Of a stretch of 64,000 nt of DNA, positions 17,461 through 27,210 are shown in pieces (position 1 is the stretch's first letter; every line of letters begins with the position of its first letter). Position numbers and translations under genes: made by a program. The stretch lies in NCBI RefSeq assembly GCF_022347725.1, contig NZ_JAKRGB010000002.1, positions 186,001-250,000 on the forward strand, written 5' to 3'. The notes under the pieces are model-generated. The model saw only the letters and a program-made list of their open reading frames with translations. It was not told where the DNA came from and did no database searches. The stretch is from Ruegeria sp. Ofav3-42 (lineage in GTDB: Bacteria; Pseudomonadota; Alphaproteobacteria; Rhodobacterales; Rhodobacteraceae).

Positions 17461-17955
17461 GTGCGGAATCAATTTGAAAGGCGGTTCAGCGTGGTCGATG
17501 CAGGGCTTTCGATCCACTTGCAGGGAAAAAGCAAACATCTTCAATTGATGCATCAGTCGGCTGCCTTGTGCTATCGCATCAAACAGGGTCGACCCGAAGT
17601 GCTACTTATCACAACGCGTAAATCGCACCGCTGGATCATACCAAAGGGGTGGTTGATCGATGGTTTGACTCCGTCCCAGACCGCCACGCAGGAAGCCTGG
17701 GAAGAAGCCGGTGTTAAGGGCAAATGTTCAGCTGATTTGCTTGGTCGCTTCACCTATTTGAAGAATTTTCCCGGTAAAGGACCGGTCTTGTGTTTGGTGG
17801 ACGTTTTTCCGCTATATGTTCGGTCAATCGTTTCGGATTTCCCTGAACGGGACGAACGCAAAAGAAAGTGGGTTTCGCCGAAAAAGGCGGCCTCTCGGGT
17901 CAATTTTCCTGAACTCTCACGATTGTTACGCGAACTGGGGCCAGTTCTGCACTGA
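17461..17955 (+). CDS. NUDIX hydrolase, DIPP-like (paralogue 1)
   Basis: A 164-residue NUDIX protein of the diphosphoinositol-polyphosphate/diadenosine-polyphosphate phosphohydrolase-like group. The motif region is IPKGWLIDGLTPSQTATQEAWEEAGV, in which the catalytic EAWEEAGV helix is intact and the first glutamate of the textbook Nudix box is absent, as in its paralogue at 54010-54474. The start codon is GTG 17461 or a later GTG. Both paralogues share IPKGW, QEAWEEAGV and a late RKRKWxxPKEA-type motif. Upstream 17370-17460 is AT-rich and may hold the promoter. Confidence 0.85.
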   Translation: MRNQFERRFSVVDAGLSIHLQGKSKHLQLMHQSAALCYRIKQGRPEVLLITTRKSHRWIIPKGWLIDGLTPSQTATQEAWEEAGVKGKCSADLLGRFTYLKNFPGKGPVLCLVDVFPLYVRSIVSDFPERDERKRKWVSPKKAASRVNFPELSRLLRELGPVLH

Positions 17956-18026
17956 CTTGCCTTGCGAAGGGCTTGATCTTGCCATGTCTGTCGGTATCTA
18001 TTTGACTACCGAAATTTGGACGGAAC

Positions 18027-18470
18027 ATGATTCAATATTCGTTGAAATGCAGCCGCGGCCATACTTTTGACAGTTGGTTTCAATCGGCCGCCGCTTACGA
18101 CAAGCTGGCATCCGCGGGCATGGTGACATGCGCTGTGTGCGGTGACGTGCACGTTGAAAAGGCGATCATGACCCCCCGGGTCCGTCCGGCGCGCAATGCG
18201 CAGGCACCGGAGCCTCAGGACAAGCCAATCGATGTCGCGACGCCGTCGCCGGATATCGAACAGGTGCTGGCCGATCTGCGGCGCAAGGTGGAAGAAAATT
18301 CCGACTATGTTGGCAAGGACTTTGCCACTGAGGCGCGCAAGATTCATCTGGGCGATGCGCCCGAGCGCGCGATTTACGGCGAGGCCAAGCCTGATGAAGC
18401 AAAGGCCTTGATTGAAGATGGCGTGCCAGTTGCGCCGTTACCCTTTTTACCGACCCGGAAAACGAACTGA
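18027..18470 (+). CDS. DUF1178 family zinc-ribbon-like protein
   Basis: A 147-residue DUF1178 protein of unknown function. The N terminus IQYSLKCSRGHTFDSWFQSA plus CAVCGD supplies a CxxxH...CxxC zinc-ribbon-like metal site. The middle is a poorly conserved proline-rich linker, and the C-terminal half (SDYVGKDFATEARKIHLGD, then ERAIYGEA) is the conserved family helix. It ends 3 bp before the SDR gene, so the two are probably cotranscribed. Confidence 0.92.
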   Translation: MIQYSLKCSRGHTFDSWFQSAAAYDKLASAGMVTCAVCGDVHVEKAIMTPRVRPARNAQAPEPQDKPIDVATPSPDIEQVLADLRRKVEENSDYVGKDFATEARKIHLGDAPERAIYGEAKPDEAKALIEDGVPVAPLPFLPTRKTN

Positions 18471-18473
18471 CTC

Positions 18474-19112
18474 ATGCATGTGGTAATCACTGGTGCCAAT
18501 CGTGGAATTGGACAAGCTCTGGCGGATCGTTATCGCGCGCAGGGTCAAGACGTTACCGGAACGGCCCGCAACACCAGTGCGCAAGTTGTACTGGATGTGA
18601 CAGACCCTGCGCACCAGACCGCTATGGCAGAAGGGCTCGCGGGGCGTCCGGTTGACCTTCTGATCTGCAACGCAGGGGTTTATCTGGATAAGGGGCACGG
18701 CATTGACGGCTATCCGGCAGACATGTGGGCGAAGAGCTTTGCGACCAATGTGACCGGTGTGTTTCTAACCGTTCAGGCGTTGTTGCCCAATCTGAAGGCC
18801 GCACGAGGGAAAGTTGCGATTATGTCGTCGCAGATGGCGTCGCACACACGCGCGCCGGGAGGCAGCTATATCTACCGCGCGTCAAAGGCAGCAGCGCTTA
18901 ATCTGGGGCGCAATCTGGCCACAGATCTGCGTGAGGACGGCGTCGCGGTTGGCATTTACCACCCCGGTTGGGTCCAGACGGACATGGGAGGTGCCGAAGC
19001 ACCGATCACGGTTGACCAAGCCGCAGATGGGCTGGTCGATCGCTTTGAGGCGCTGTCGCTCGACAATTCCGGATGTTTCGAAACCTGGGACGGCCAGCCG
19101 CACGCTTATTGA
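18474..19112 (+). CDS. Short-chain dehydrogenase/reductase
   Basis: A 212-residue classical-type SDR oxidoreductase. The NAD(P)-binding motif is TGANRGIGQALADRY at the N terminus, NAG is present in LLICNAGVYLDKG, the catalytic Ser region is IMSSQMASH, and the active-site YxxxK is YRASK. It follows the DUF1178 gene by 3 bp. Its stop overlaps by 7 bp the convergent secreted-protein gene. Substrate unknown. Confidence 0.92.
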   Translation: MHVVITGANRGIGQALADRYRAQGQDVTGTARNTSAQVVLDVTDPAHQTAMAEGLAGRPVDLLICNAGVYLDKGHGIDGYPADMWAKSFATNVTGVFLTVQALLPNLKAARGKVAIMSSQMASHTRAPGGSYIYRASKAAALNLGRNLATDLREDGVAVGIYHPGWVQTDMGGAEAPITVDQAADGLVDRFEALSLDNSGCFETWDGQPHAY

Positions 19113-19459
19113 CGTTTCAGCGCCGCCGTGGGGATTTCGTAGACTTCATCGGGGTCAATATAGATCACAGTCAGATCGCCCCGTGTTTCATGGCTGATCC
19201 GGGCGGGTGAGCTGCTGGAACTTGGTACGCCATCCGTGAAATAGATGCTGCGCACCTCGCCACTGCCCAATCCCACAGCCAGGGTTGTGGTTCCGTCGTC
19301 GTGGTGGCGCAGCTCGGCATGACAACTGCTCATTGGCGCGCCGCCCGTGGCGCAGGGCACGGTGCCCAAAGCATTCTTGCCGTCTGTTGCGGCCAGTGTG
19401 GAAACCTGTGCAAAGGCGGGTGAGGACAGCAGGACAAGGGCTGCGGCAACGCGGAACAT
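19106..19459 (-). CDS. Small secreted protein of unknown function
   Basis: A 117-residue protein with a clear signal peptide (MFRVAAALVLLSSPAFA-QV). The mature part carries two cysteines about 11 residues apart (GTVPCATGG and SSCHAEL) that could form a disulfide in the periplasm. A repetitive SSSSSPAR stretch and a terminal DPDEVYEIPTAALKRQ follow. I do not recognise a named family with certainty. It is convergent with the SDR gene. Confidence 0.7.
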   Translation of the reverse strand: MFRVAAALVLLSSPAFAQVSTLAATDGKNALGTVPCATGGAPMSSCHAELRHHDDGTTTLAVGLGSGEVRSIYFTDGVPSSSSSPARISHETRGDLTVIYIDPDEVYEIPTAALKRQ

Positions 19460-19624
19460 GGAAAACCTCTAGGAATATGTGTGGGCTACAGGCTGACACC
19501 CTCGGTGACGGTTGTAAAGCAGTCAGGTGCGGCAGTCGGATTGGTTATGAACACTTGCCCTCGCGGTCCCCCTCGCATAAGACGCTCGGGATCAGAAAAC
19601 CATGGCGCGGAGACACTTGCCCCC

Positions 19625-20863
19625 ATGCCCCTACTCGTGATGAAATTCGGCGGCACGTCGGTTGCCAACCTCGACCGTATCCGCCGCGCGGCAAAACGCA
19701 TCGGCGTCGAAGTGGCCAAAGGGTATGACGTGATCGTCATCGTTTCGGCCATGTCCGGCAAAACAAACGAGCTTGTGGGTTGGGTCGACGAAACCTCGCC
19801 GCTGTACGACGCGCGTGAATATGACGCCGTCGTTTCGTCGGGCGAGAACGTGACCGCTGGTCTGATGGCGCTGACGCTGCAGGAGATGGATATCCCGGCG
19901 CGCAGCTGGCAGGGCTGGCAGGTTCCGTTGATGACGACCAGCGCGCACAGCCAGGCCCGGATCGAGGAAATTCCCACCGAGAACCTGAACCAGAAATTTG
20001 GTGAAGGCATGAAGGTGGCGGTTGTGGCTGGCTTCCAGGGCATCAGCCCCGAAGGCCGCATCACTACGCTGGGCCGTGGCGGGTCGGATACGACGGCCGT
20101 AGCATTTGCTGCTGCATTTGGTGCCGAGCGCTGCGACATCTACACGGACGTGGACGGCGTCTATACGACTGACCCGCGCATCTGCGAAAAGGCGCGCAAA
20201 CTTGACCGCATCTCGTTTGAAGAGATGCTCGAACTGGCTTCGTTAGGGGCCAAGGTGCTGCAAACCCGCTCGGTCGAGTTGGCGATGCGGTATAAGGTGA
20301 AGCTCCGCGTGCTTTCTAGTTTCGAAGAACAATCCGACGAGGCCGGTACGCTGGTTGTCGACGAGGAGGATATCATGGAATCCAATGTTGTGGCCGGTGT
20401 GGCCTATTCCCGTGACGAGGCCAAGATGACCGTTGTATCGGTGGCAGACCGCCCCGGCATTGCCTCGATCATCTTTACCGCGCTCAGCGAAGAGGGCGTG
20501 AATGTGGACATGATCGTGCAGAACATCTCGGACGAGGGGCGCACGGACATGACCTTTTCCTGCCCGACCGATCAGGTGGCGCGCGCCGAAAAGGCGTTGC
20601 TGGCCATCAAGGAAAAAGGCGAGTTGAACTACGCTGAGCTGGTTGCCGACGAAGATGTCTGCAAGGTCTCGGTGGTAGGCATCGGCATGCGCTCGCAATC
20701 CGGTGTGGCGGCCAAAATGTTCAAGATTCTCTCGGATGAGGGGATCAACATTAAGGTCATTACAACCTCTGAGATCAAAATTTCCGTCCTCGTGGATCGG
20801 AAATACATGGAACTTGCTGTTCAGGCACTGCATGATGCCTTTGAATTGGACAAGGCGGCCTGA
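19625..20863 (+). CDS. lysC: Aspartate kinase
   Basis: Phosphorylates aspartate in the first step to lysine, threonine, methionine and diaminopimelate. The 412-residue product has the kinase start VMKFGGTSVANLDRI, the GRGGSDTTAVAFA nucleotide/substrate segment and two C-terminal ACT domains (about 265-410) for amino-acid feedback. The frame opens at 19481, but ATG 19625 gives the canonical N terminus. threonine synthase (1927-3315) is a downstream enzyme of the same pathway elsewhere in the window. Confidence 0.97.
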   Translation: MPLLVMKFGGTSVANLDRIRRAAKRIGVEVAKGYDVIVIVSAMSGKTNELVGWVDETSPLYDAREYDAVVSSGENVTAGLMALTLQEMDIPARSWQGWQVPLMTTSAHSQARIEEIPTENLNQKFGEGMKVAVVAGFQGISPEGRITTLGRGGSDTTAVAFAAAFGAERCDIYTDVDGVYTTDPRICEKARKLDRISFEEMLELASLGAKVLQTRSVELAMRYKVKLRVLSSFEEQSDEAGTLVVDEEDIMESNVVAGVAYSRDEAKMTVVSVADRPGIASIIFTALSEEGVNVDMIVQNISDEGRTDMTFSCPTDQVARAEKALLAIKEKGELNYAELVADEDVCKVSVVGIGMRSQSGVAAKMFKILSDEGINIKVITTSEIKISVLVDRKYMELAVQALHDAFELDKAA

Positions 20864-20907
20864 GCAATTCGGCCAATGGGCGCCTGATACCGTAAAGTGG
20901 TTGGGCC

Positions 20908-23151
20908 ATGGCGGAAGGCACCGAAACAGAATCCCGTAAGCTGCTGGGGCGGCTGCGCGAAGAGATGGCGAGCGAAGCCGCCGGTCAGGAACGTCTTGAC
21001 CGGATAACCCATCTGATTGCAGACAGCATTCGGGCCGAGGTGTGTTCGATCTATCTGTTCAGGGATGCTGATACTCTGGAACTTTGCGCGACCGAAGGGT
21101 TGTCGCCCGAGTCTGTCCACAAAACCCGCATGCGGTTGGGTGAGGGCCTTGTCGGCCGCGTTGCCCAGTCTGGCAAGGTTGTGAACACGGCGGATGCGCC
21201 TTCGACCAAAGGATTCCGATACATGCCGGAAACCGGCGAAGAACGGTTCTCGTCGTTCATCGGGGTGCCGGTTCAGCGTCTTGGCGAGAAATTGGGCGTT
21301 CTGGTTGTCCAATCCCGCGACGCACGCTTGTATTCCGCCGACGAGGTCTATGCGCTGGAAGTGGTTGCCATGGTTTTGGCGGAAATGGCCGAGCTTGGCG
21401 CATTTGTCGGCGAGGGTGCCGCGCTGTCGCCCCGGCACCAGCAATCGGTGCAGTTCAGCGGCGGTCCGGCCCAGGAAGGGTCTGCCGAGGGGCATGTTTG
21501 GCTGCACGAACCTCGGGTGGTTGTCACCAATCCGATTGCCGATGACCCCCACCGGGAACGCGAACGCCTGACCGAGGCCGTGGACGAGCTGCGCGTGGGC
21601 GTCGACAAGATGCTGGAGATCTCGCAGGGTGGCGACAAGGAACAGCTCCAGGTTCTGGAAGCCTATCGCATGTTTGCCAATTCCAAAGGCTGGATGCGCC
21701 GGATGGAAGAAGATATCGCGCTGGGCCTCAGCGCCGAAGCTGCGGTTGAGAAAGAACAATCCCAGGCGCGCGCTCGCATGGGGCAGGTGACTGACCCCTA
21801 TTTGCGCGAACGACTGGCTGACCTGGACGACCTCAGCAACCGGTTGCTGCGTATCCTGACCGGGCAGGGGGGCACCAACGGGGCTGACCTTCCGCCCGAC
21901 CCGATCCTGATTGCGCGCAACATTGGGCCCGGCGATTTGCTGGAATATGGGCGGTCGCTGAAAGGTATCGTTCTCGAAGAAGGGTCGGTTGGCAGTCACG
22001 CTACGATTGTGGCCCGCGCACTGGCGATCCCGCTGGTGGTTCATGTCGGGCACATTACCACCGAGGCGCTGAACGGTGACCAAATTCTGGTCGATGGTGA
22101 TCAGGGCATCGTGCATTTGCGCCCCGAGGACACAGTCGTCACTGCTTTCCGCGACAAGATCGCCATGCAGGCCAAGGCGCAGGAACGCTATGCCTCAATC
22201 CGCGATACGCCGACAGTGACGCGTGATGGCGAGCGGATAAACCTTGTCATGAACGCGGGACTGATGGCCGACCTGCCGTCGCTGGGCAATTCCGGGGCCG
22301 AGGGTGTGGGCCTGTTCCGGACCGAATTGCAGTTTCTAATCCGCAACCAAATGCCCAAGCGATCCGAGCTTGTGACGCAATATCAGCGCGTTATGGACGC
22401 TGCTGGCGAAAAGCGCGTGGTGTTCCGAACGCTGGATATCGGGTCGGACAAAGTGCTGCCCTACATGAAGCACGTAGAAGAACCGAACCCCGCTTTGGGC
22501 TGGCGCGCGATTCGCGTTGGACTGGACAAGCGCGGCGTGATGCGGATGCAGTTGCAGGCCCTGATGCGCGCTGCAAATGGTCGTCCACTGACGCTGATGT
22601 TTCCATTCGTTGCGCAGGCTGACGAATTCCGCGAGGCCAAGTGGGAAGTCAACAAAACCATCGAACGCGAAAAGCGCCTCGGCCACGTGCTGCCCGAGTC
22701 AATTGAGGTCGGCGCGATGCTTGAAACTCCCTCGCTGGCCTTTGCTCCGCAGAAGTTCTTTGACGAAGTCGATTTCGTCTCAATCGGCGGTAATGACCTG
22801 AAGCAGTTCTTCTTTGCTGCCGACCGCGAAAACGAACTGGTGCGCCGCCGGTATGACACGCTGAATGTCAGCTTCCTCAGTTTCATCGAGCGGATTGTCG
22901 AGCGCTGCAATATCTCGAACACGCCGCTCAGCTTCTGTGGCGAAGACGCGGGGCGTCCGGTTGAGGCGCTGTGTCTTGCCGCGATGGGCATCCGGTCACT
23001 GTCGATGCGCCCAGCGTCGATCGGACCAGTCAAAAGCGTGCTGCTGCGCGCCGACCTGCAGGCATTGCGCAAGATCATCGCTGACGCCCGTCATCGAGGT
23101 GAACAATCCGTGCGACCGGCGGTTATGGAGTGGTTGCGGAATCTGGGTTGA
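20908..23151 (+). CDS. ptsP: PTS-Ntr enzyme I (EI-Ntr)
   Basis: Phosphoenolpyruvate-protein phosphotransferase of the nitrogen-related PTS, 747 residues. The N-terminal GAF domain (about 25-165) is the nitrogen-sensing part that distinguishes EI-Ntr from sugar EI. The phosphorylated histidine is H364 in GSVGSHATIVARAL. The PEP-binding barrel shows GVGLFRTELQFLIR and the C-terminal SFCGEDAGRP with the catalytic cysteine. Downstream partners (NPr/EIIA-Ntr) are not in the window. It follows lysC by 44 bp. Confidence 0.96.
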   Translation: MAEGTETESRKLLGRLREEMASEAAGQERLDRITHLIADSIRAEVCSIYLFRDADTLELCATEGLSPESVHKTRMRLGEGLVGRVAQSGKVVNTADAPSTKGFRYMPETGEERFSSFIGVPVQRLGEKLGVLVVQSRDARLYSADEVYALEVVAMVLAEMAELGAFVGEGAALSPRHQQSVQFSGGPAQEGSAEGHVWLHEPRVVVTNPIADDPHRERERLTEAVDELRVGVDKMLEISQGGDKEQLQVLEAYRMFANSKGWMRRMEEDIALGLSAEAAVEKEQSQARARMGQVTDPYLRERLADLDDLSNRLLRILTGQGGTNGADLPPDPILIARNIGPGDLLEYGRSLKGIVLEEGSVGSHATIVARALAIPLVVHVGHITTEALNGDQILVDGDQGIVHLRPEDTVVTAFRDKIAMQAKAQERYASIRDTPTVTRDGERINLVMNAGLMADLPSLGNSGAEGVGLFRTELQFLIRNQMPKRSELVTQYQRVMDAAGEKRVVFRTLDIGSDKVLPYMKHVEEPNPALGWRAIRVGLDKRGVMRMQLQALMRAANGRPLTLMFPFVAQADEFREAKWEVNKTIEREKRLGHVLPESIEVGAMLETPSLAFAPQKFFDEVDFVSIGGNDLKQFFFAADRENELVRRRYDTLNVSFLSFIERIVERCNISNTPLSFCGEDAGRPVEALCLAAMGIRSLSMRPASIGPVKSVLLRADLQALRKIIADARHRGEQSVRPAVMEWLRNLG

Positions 23152-23185
23152 TTTTCCAGTCGTGCTTCCCTATTCAGTGCATAAA

Positions 23186-23199
23186 TGTTAGCGGTAACA
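23186..23199. promoter_or_regulatory. LacI-type operator-like palindrome upstream of zwf
   Basis: TGTTAGCGGTAACA is a 14-bp palindrome with a single central asymmetry, 70 bp upstream of zwf. It closely resembles the TGTTAGCGCTAACA-type sites of LacI-family regulators of gluconate/Entner-Doudoroff genes in alphaproteobacteria. Position and downstream genes fit control of the zwf-edd-eda operon. Confidence 0.65.
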
Positions 23200-23268
23200 A
23201 TGCCTGTATCACGCGGATCGCAATTGCGGTGTTAGAGTGATACCAGCGACACTTGAAGGAGCCGATGG

Positions 23269-24714
23269 ATGGTTTCACGCGTAATTCCGGTACACCCGTT
23301 CGATCTGGTGTTATTCGGCGCGACCGGCGATCTCGCACAGCGCAAGATCTTGCCCGGGCTCTACCACCGGTTTGAGGTCGGCCAGATGCCGGAAGAAGCC
23401 CGGATCATCGGTACAGCGCGGTCTGATATGGACAGTGACGCGTTTCGCGACCAGATTCGCGCTTCGATGAAAGAGTTCGCGCCCGCATTCAAAAAGGATG
23501 TACTGGACCAGTTTCTGAACAGAGTGGAATACGTATCGGTCGACGCATTGGGCGACGCTGGCTGGGCAGACTTGGCCAAGGCCCTGCGCCCTGATGTGGT
23601 GCGTGCGTTCTACCTTTCCGTTGGTCCCAACCTGTTCTCGGGTATCGCTCAACGGCTCAGCGATAACGGTCTGGCCACGCCAGACAGCCGTATCGTGGTC
23701 GAAAAACCATTCGGTCATGATCTGGCGTCGGCCAAGGCTCTGAACGAAGGGTTGCGCGCCTGTTTCGAGGAACATCAGATTTACCGGATCGACCACTATC
23801 TGGGCAAAGAGACGGTGCAGAACCTGATGGCCCTGCGCTTTGCCAATTCCCTGTTCGAACCACTTTGGAATTCAACCCATGTCGACCATGTGCAGATCAC
23901 GGTGGCCGAAACCGTCGGGGTCGAGGGGCGCGGGGCTTATTATGATCAGTCGGGTGCCATGCGGGATATGGTGCAGAACCACCTTGTGCAACTTCTGTGC
24001 CTGACCGCGATGGAGCCGCCGTCCAAATTCTCACCGAACGCGGTGCGTGACGAAAAGGTCAAGGTTATCGAAGCATTGGAGCCCGTCGCCCCGTCGGACA
24101 TCGCCCGCGGGCAATACCGGACAGGCAAGGGCAGCGACGGTTATCTGGACCACGTCGGAAAACCCGCCAGCCGCACCGAAAGCTACATTGCGCTTAAGGT
24201 TCATCTAGGCAACTGGCGCTGGGCCGGGGTGCCGTTCTATCTGCGCACAGGCAAACGTCTGAGGGCGCGAGAATCCGAGATCGCGGTTTTTTTCCGCGAC
24301 CCGCCGCATACGATCTTTCCCAATGTTGGCCCACTGCATGGCAACGTGCTGGTGATCCGACTGCAGCCGGACGAAGGTATCACCCTGCGCACGACCATCA
24401 AAGAGCCGGGGCAGGGTGGGTTTCGCTTGTCTGATGTCGCCCTGGACATGAGCTTTGCCGATGCTCTTGGCGACGAGTCGCAATCTCCGGACGCTTATGA
24501 GCGGCTGGTGATGGACGTCATTCGCGGAGACCAGACCCTGTTCATGCGTGGGGATGAGGCCGAGGCCGCATGGGCCTGGGTTGATCCGATCATTCAGGGT
24601 TGGGAAGATCGCGGCGATCGGCCGGCAAAGTACGATCAGGGCAGTTCTGGGCCGGAAGAAGCGCTCATGCTGATGCATCGTGACGGGCGCCGCTGGCGTC
24701 AGATTGGGGGTTAA
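23269..24714 (+). CDS. zwf: Glucose-6-phosphate 1-dehydrogenase
   Basis: Oxidises glucose 6-phosphate to 6-phosphogluconolactone with NAD(P)+. The 481-residue protein has the [17 protein letters not shown] dinucleotide-binding motif, the active-site RIDHYLGKE motif with the catalytic histidine near residue 176, and the substrate/structural EKPFGHDL motif. GGAGCC precedes the ATG. It is the first gene of zwf-edd-eda; 6-phosphogluconolactonase (pgl), often inside this operon, is absent here. Confidence 0.97.
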   Translation: MVSRVIPVHPFDLVLFGATGDLAQRKILPGLYHRFEVGQMPEEARIIGTARSDMDSDAFRDQIRASMKEFAPAFKKDVLDQFLNRVEYVSVDALGDAGWADLAKALRPDVVRAFYLSVGPNLFSGIAQRLSDNGLATPDSRIVVEKPFGHDLASAKALNEGLRACFEEHQIYRIDHYLGKETVQNLMALRFANSLFEPLWNSTHVDHVQITVAETVGVEGRGAYYDQSGAMRDMVQNHLVQLLCLTAMEPPSKFSPNAVRDEKVKVIEALEPVAPSDIARGQYRTGKGSDGYLDHVGKPASRTESYIALKVHLGNWRWAGVPFYLRTGKRLRARESEIAVFFRDPPHTIFPNVGPLHGNVLVIRLQPDEGITLRTTIKEPGQGGFRLSDVALDMSFADALGDESQSPDAYERLVMDVIRGDQTLFMRGDEAEAAWAWVDPIIQGWEDRGDRPAKYDQGSSGPEEALMLMHRDGRRWRQIGG

Positions 24715-24715
24715 A

Positions 24716-26521
24716 GTGGTACAGTCTGTTATTGCCGACGTCACCAAACGGATCATCGAGCGAAGCGCCGACTTGCGCGGCCCCCATCTGGAACGAATGG
24801 AACACGCCCGGTCCAAAGGCCCGGCTCGTGCGCATTTGTCCTGCAGTGGTCAGGCCCATGCCTATGCAGGGGCGGGCGCGGATCAGCTGGCCATGGCGAC
24901 CGGTACGGCGGGAAACCTTGGTATTGTGACCGCCTACAACGACATGCTGTCGGCCCATCAGCCTTTTGAGCGCTATCCTGGCCTGATCCGCGATGCGATC
25001 CGTGAAGCTGGCGGTACTGCGCAGGTTGCGGGTGGCGTTCCGGCGATGTGCGACGGTGTCACCCAGGGCGAGGCGGGCATGGAATTGTCCTTGTTCTCGC
25101 GCGATGTGATCGCACTGGCGACGGGTGTTGCGCTCAGCCACAACACTTACGATGCTGCAGTCTTTCTTGGTGTTTGCGACAAGATCGTTCCCGGCTTGGT
25201 TATTGGGGCACAGGCATTTGGACATCTTCCGGCAGTCTTCCTGCCCGCTGGTCCCATGACCAGCGGATTGCCAAATGACGAGAAAGCCAAGGTACGCCAG
25301 AAGTTCGCAGCCGGAGAAGTTGGGCGCGAAGAACTCATGGCCGCCGAGATGGCCGCGTATCACGGACCCGGCACCTGTACCTTCTACGGCACGGCCAACA
25401 CGAACCAGATGTTGATGGAGTTCATGGGCCTGCACCTGCCGGGCTCGAGTTTTGTCAATCCGAACACCCCTTTGCGCGACGCGTTGACCGAGGAAGGGGC
25501 TCGACGTGCCTTGTCTCTGAGCGCACTGGGCAACAACTATACGCCGGTCTATCAAGTGCTGGACGAGCGCGCGTTTGTAAACGGGATCGTTGGCCTGATG
25601 GCGACGGGTGGTTCGACGAACCTGCTGATCCACCTGATCGCAATGGCCCGTGCAGGTGGTATCGCTCTGGATTGGCAAGACTTTTCGGACATCTCTGCAG
25701 TGGTCCCGCTGGTTGCGCGGGTGTACCCGAACGGTTTGGCCGACGTGAACCATTTCCACGCGGCGGGCGGTCTTGGCTACTGCATCGGAACACTGCTGGA
25801 AGATGGCCTTTTGCACCCCGATACGCTGACCGTCGCCGGGCAGGGCCTGCACAACTACACCAAAGAGCCCAAGCTGATCGACGACGAACTGGTGTGGGAA
25901 GACGGCGCAGGGCACAGCCTGAACGAAAAGATCGTGCGCTCTGCCAAAGATCCGTTCCAACCCACTGGCGGACTGTCGCGACTGACCGGCAACCTCGGCA
26001 CCGCCGTGATGAAAGTCTCGGCTGTTGCGCCTGAACACCAGGTTGTCGAAGCCCCGGTTCGCGTGTTCCACGATCAGGATGAGGTCAAAGCCGCATTCAA
26101 GGCCGGAGAGTTCACCGATGACGTTATCGTTGTTGTTCGCTTCCAGGGGCCCAAGGCAAACGGGATGCCCGAGCTGCACTCGTTGACCCCGATCCTGTCG
26201 ATCCTGCAGGGCCGCGGCCAAAAGGTGGCTTTGGTGACCGATGGTCGTATGTCCGGCGCGTCGGGCAAGGTGCCCGCGGCGATCCACGTTTGTCCCGAGG
26301 CACTGGACGGTGGACCAATTGCTTGTCTGCAGGACGGAGACCTCTTGCGGGTCGATGCCGTGAAGGGTGAGCTGGAAATCCTGACGCCCGGAGTTCTGGA
26401 TCGGGCACCGGTCACAGCCGACCTATCGGCCAATCAACACGGCGTCGGGCGCGACCTGTTCGGTGCATTCCGCAACGCCGTCGGCTCGGCCGATGCCGGT
26501 GCCAGCATTTTCGGAGCGTAA
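24716..26521 (+). CDS. edd: Phosphogluconate dehydratase
   Basis: Entner-Doudoroff enzyme that dehydrates 6-phosphogluconate to KDPG, using a [4Fe-4S] cluster. The 601-residue product shows the IlvD/Edd signatures [33 protein letters not shown] with a cluster cysteine, [11 protein letters not shown] with another, and the C-terminal [18 protein letters not shown]. The frame opens at 24680, inside zwf; GTG 24716, one base after the zwf stop, gives the standard length and is preceded by GGGGG. Confidence 0.96.
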   Translation: MVQSVIADVTKRIIERSADLRGPHLERMEHARSKGPARAHLSCSGQAHAYAGAGADQLAMATGTAGNLGIVTAYNDMLSAHQPFERYPGLIRDAIREAGGTAQVAGGVPAMCDGVTQGEAGMELSLFSRDVIALATGVALSHNTYDAAVFLGVCDKIVPGLVIGAQAFGHLPAVFLPAGPMTSGLPNDEKAKVRQKFAAGEVGREELMAAEMAAYHGPGTCTFYGTANTNQMLMEFMGLHLPGSSFVNPNTPLRDALTEEGARRALSLSALGNNYTPVYQVLDERAFVNGIVGLMATGGSTNLLIHLIAMARAGGIALDWQDFSDISAVVPLVARVYPNGLADVNHFHAAGGLGYCIGTLLEDGLLHPDTLTVAGQGLHNYTKEPKLIDDELVWEDGAGHSLNEKIVRSAKDPFQPTGGLSRLTGNLGTAVMKVSAVAPEHQVVEAPVRVFHDQDEVKAAFKAGEFTDDVIVVVRFQGPKANGMPELHSLTPILSILQGRGQKVALVTDGRMSGASGKVPAAIHVCPEALDGGPIACLQDGDLLRVDAVKGELEILTPGVLDRAPVTADLSANQHGVGRDLFGAFRNAVGSADAGASIFGA

Positions 26522-26523
26522 TT

Positions 26524-27159
26524 ATGTCCCCTAAAACCCAACGCACCCTCAAGATCTGCGAACTTGCGCCCATAGTACCGGTTCTGGTCGTCGATGATGC
26601 GGCGCAGGCGCGTCCACTTGCCGAAGCACTGGTCGCAGGTGGCTTACCCGCGCTGGAGGTCACCCTGCGTACACCGGCGGCCTTGGATGCGATCCGCGCC
26701 ATGGCCGAAGTGCCCGGGGGTGTGGTTGGTGCTGGCACTTTGGTCACCCCCGAGGATGTCCGCGCGGCAAAAGAGGCGGGCGCGCAATTTGGTGTCTCTC
26801 CCGGTGCAACCGACGCCTTGATCGCCGCCTGCGAGGCCGAGGACTTGCCTCTGCTTCCCGGCGCGGCCACGGCCAGCGAGGCGATGCGTCTGCTGGAACT
26901 GGGTTATGACATGCTGAAGTTCTTCCCGGCTGAAGCCTCGGGCGGGGCGCCTGCTTTGAAGGCTATCGGGGCACCTTTGCCGCAGATCACGTTCTGTCCC
27001 ACGGGTGGTGTTTCGCCCTCAAACGCGCGTGACTACCTGTCCTTGTCTAATGTGGTCTGTGCCGGTGGCAGCTGGGTTGCGCCGAAGCAGATGGTGGTCG
27101 AGGGCAATTGGGCGGGGATCGAAACACTTGCGCACGAGGCATCAAAGCTGATGGATTGA
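26524..27159 (+). CDS. eda: 2-keto-3-deoxy-6-phosphogluconate aldolase
   Basis: Cleaves KDPG to pyruvate and glyceraldehyde 3-phosphate, completing the Entner-Doudoroff route. The 211-residue TIM-barrel protein has the catalytic E45 in LEVTLRT and the Schiff-base lysine K132 in MLKFFPAE. The phosphate-binding FCPTGGVSPSN segment is also present. It starts 2 bp after edd. An inverted repeat at about 27161-27190 (CGCCACCC...GGGTGGGCG) after the stop may limit readthrough into the next gene. Confidence 0.96.
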   Translation: MSPKTQRTLKICELAPIVPVLVVDDAAQARPLAEALVAGGLPALEVTLRTPAALDAIRAMAEVPGGVVGAGTLVTPEDVRAAKEAGAQFGVSPGATDALIAACEAEDLPLLPGAATASEAMRLLELGYDMLKFFPAEASGGAPALKAIGAPLPQITFCPTGGVSPSNARDYLSLSNVVCAGGSWVAPKQMVVEGNWAGIETLAHEASKLMD

Positions 27160-27210
27160 CGCCACCCAAAGCTGCGCTAGGGTGGGCGACAATTCATACA
27201 GGTTGATCCC

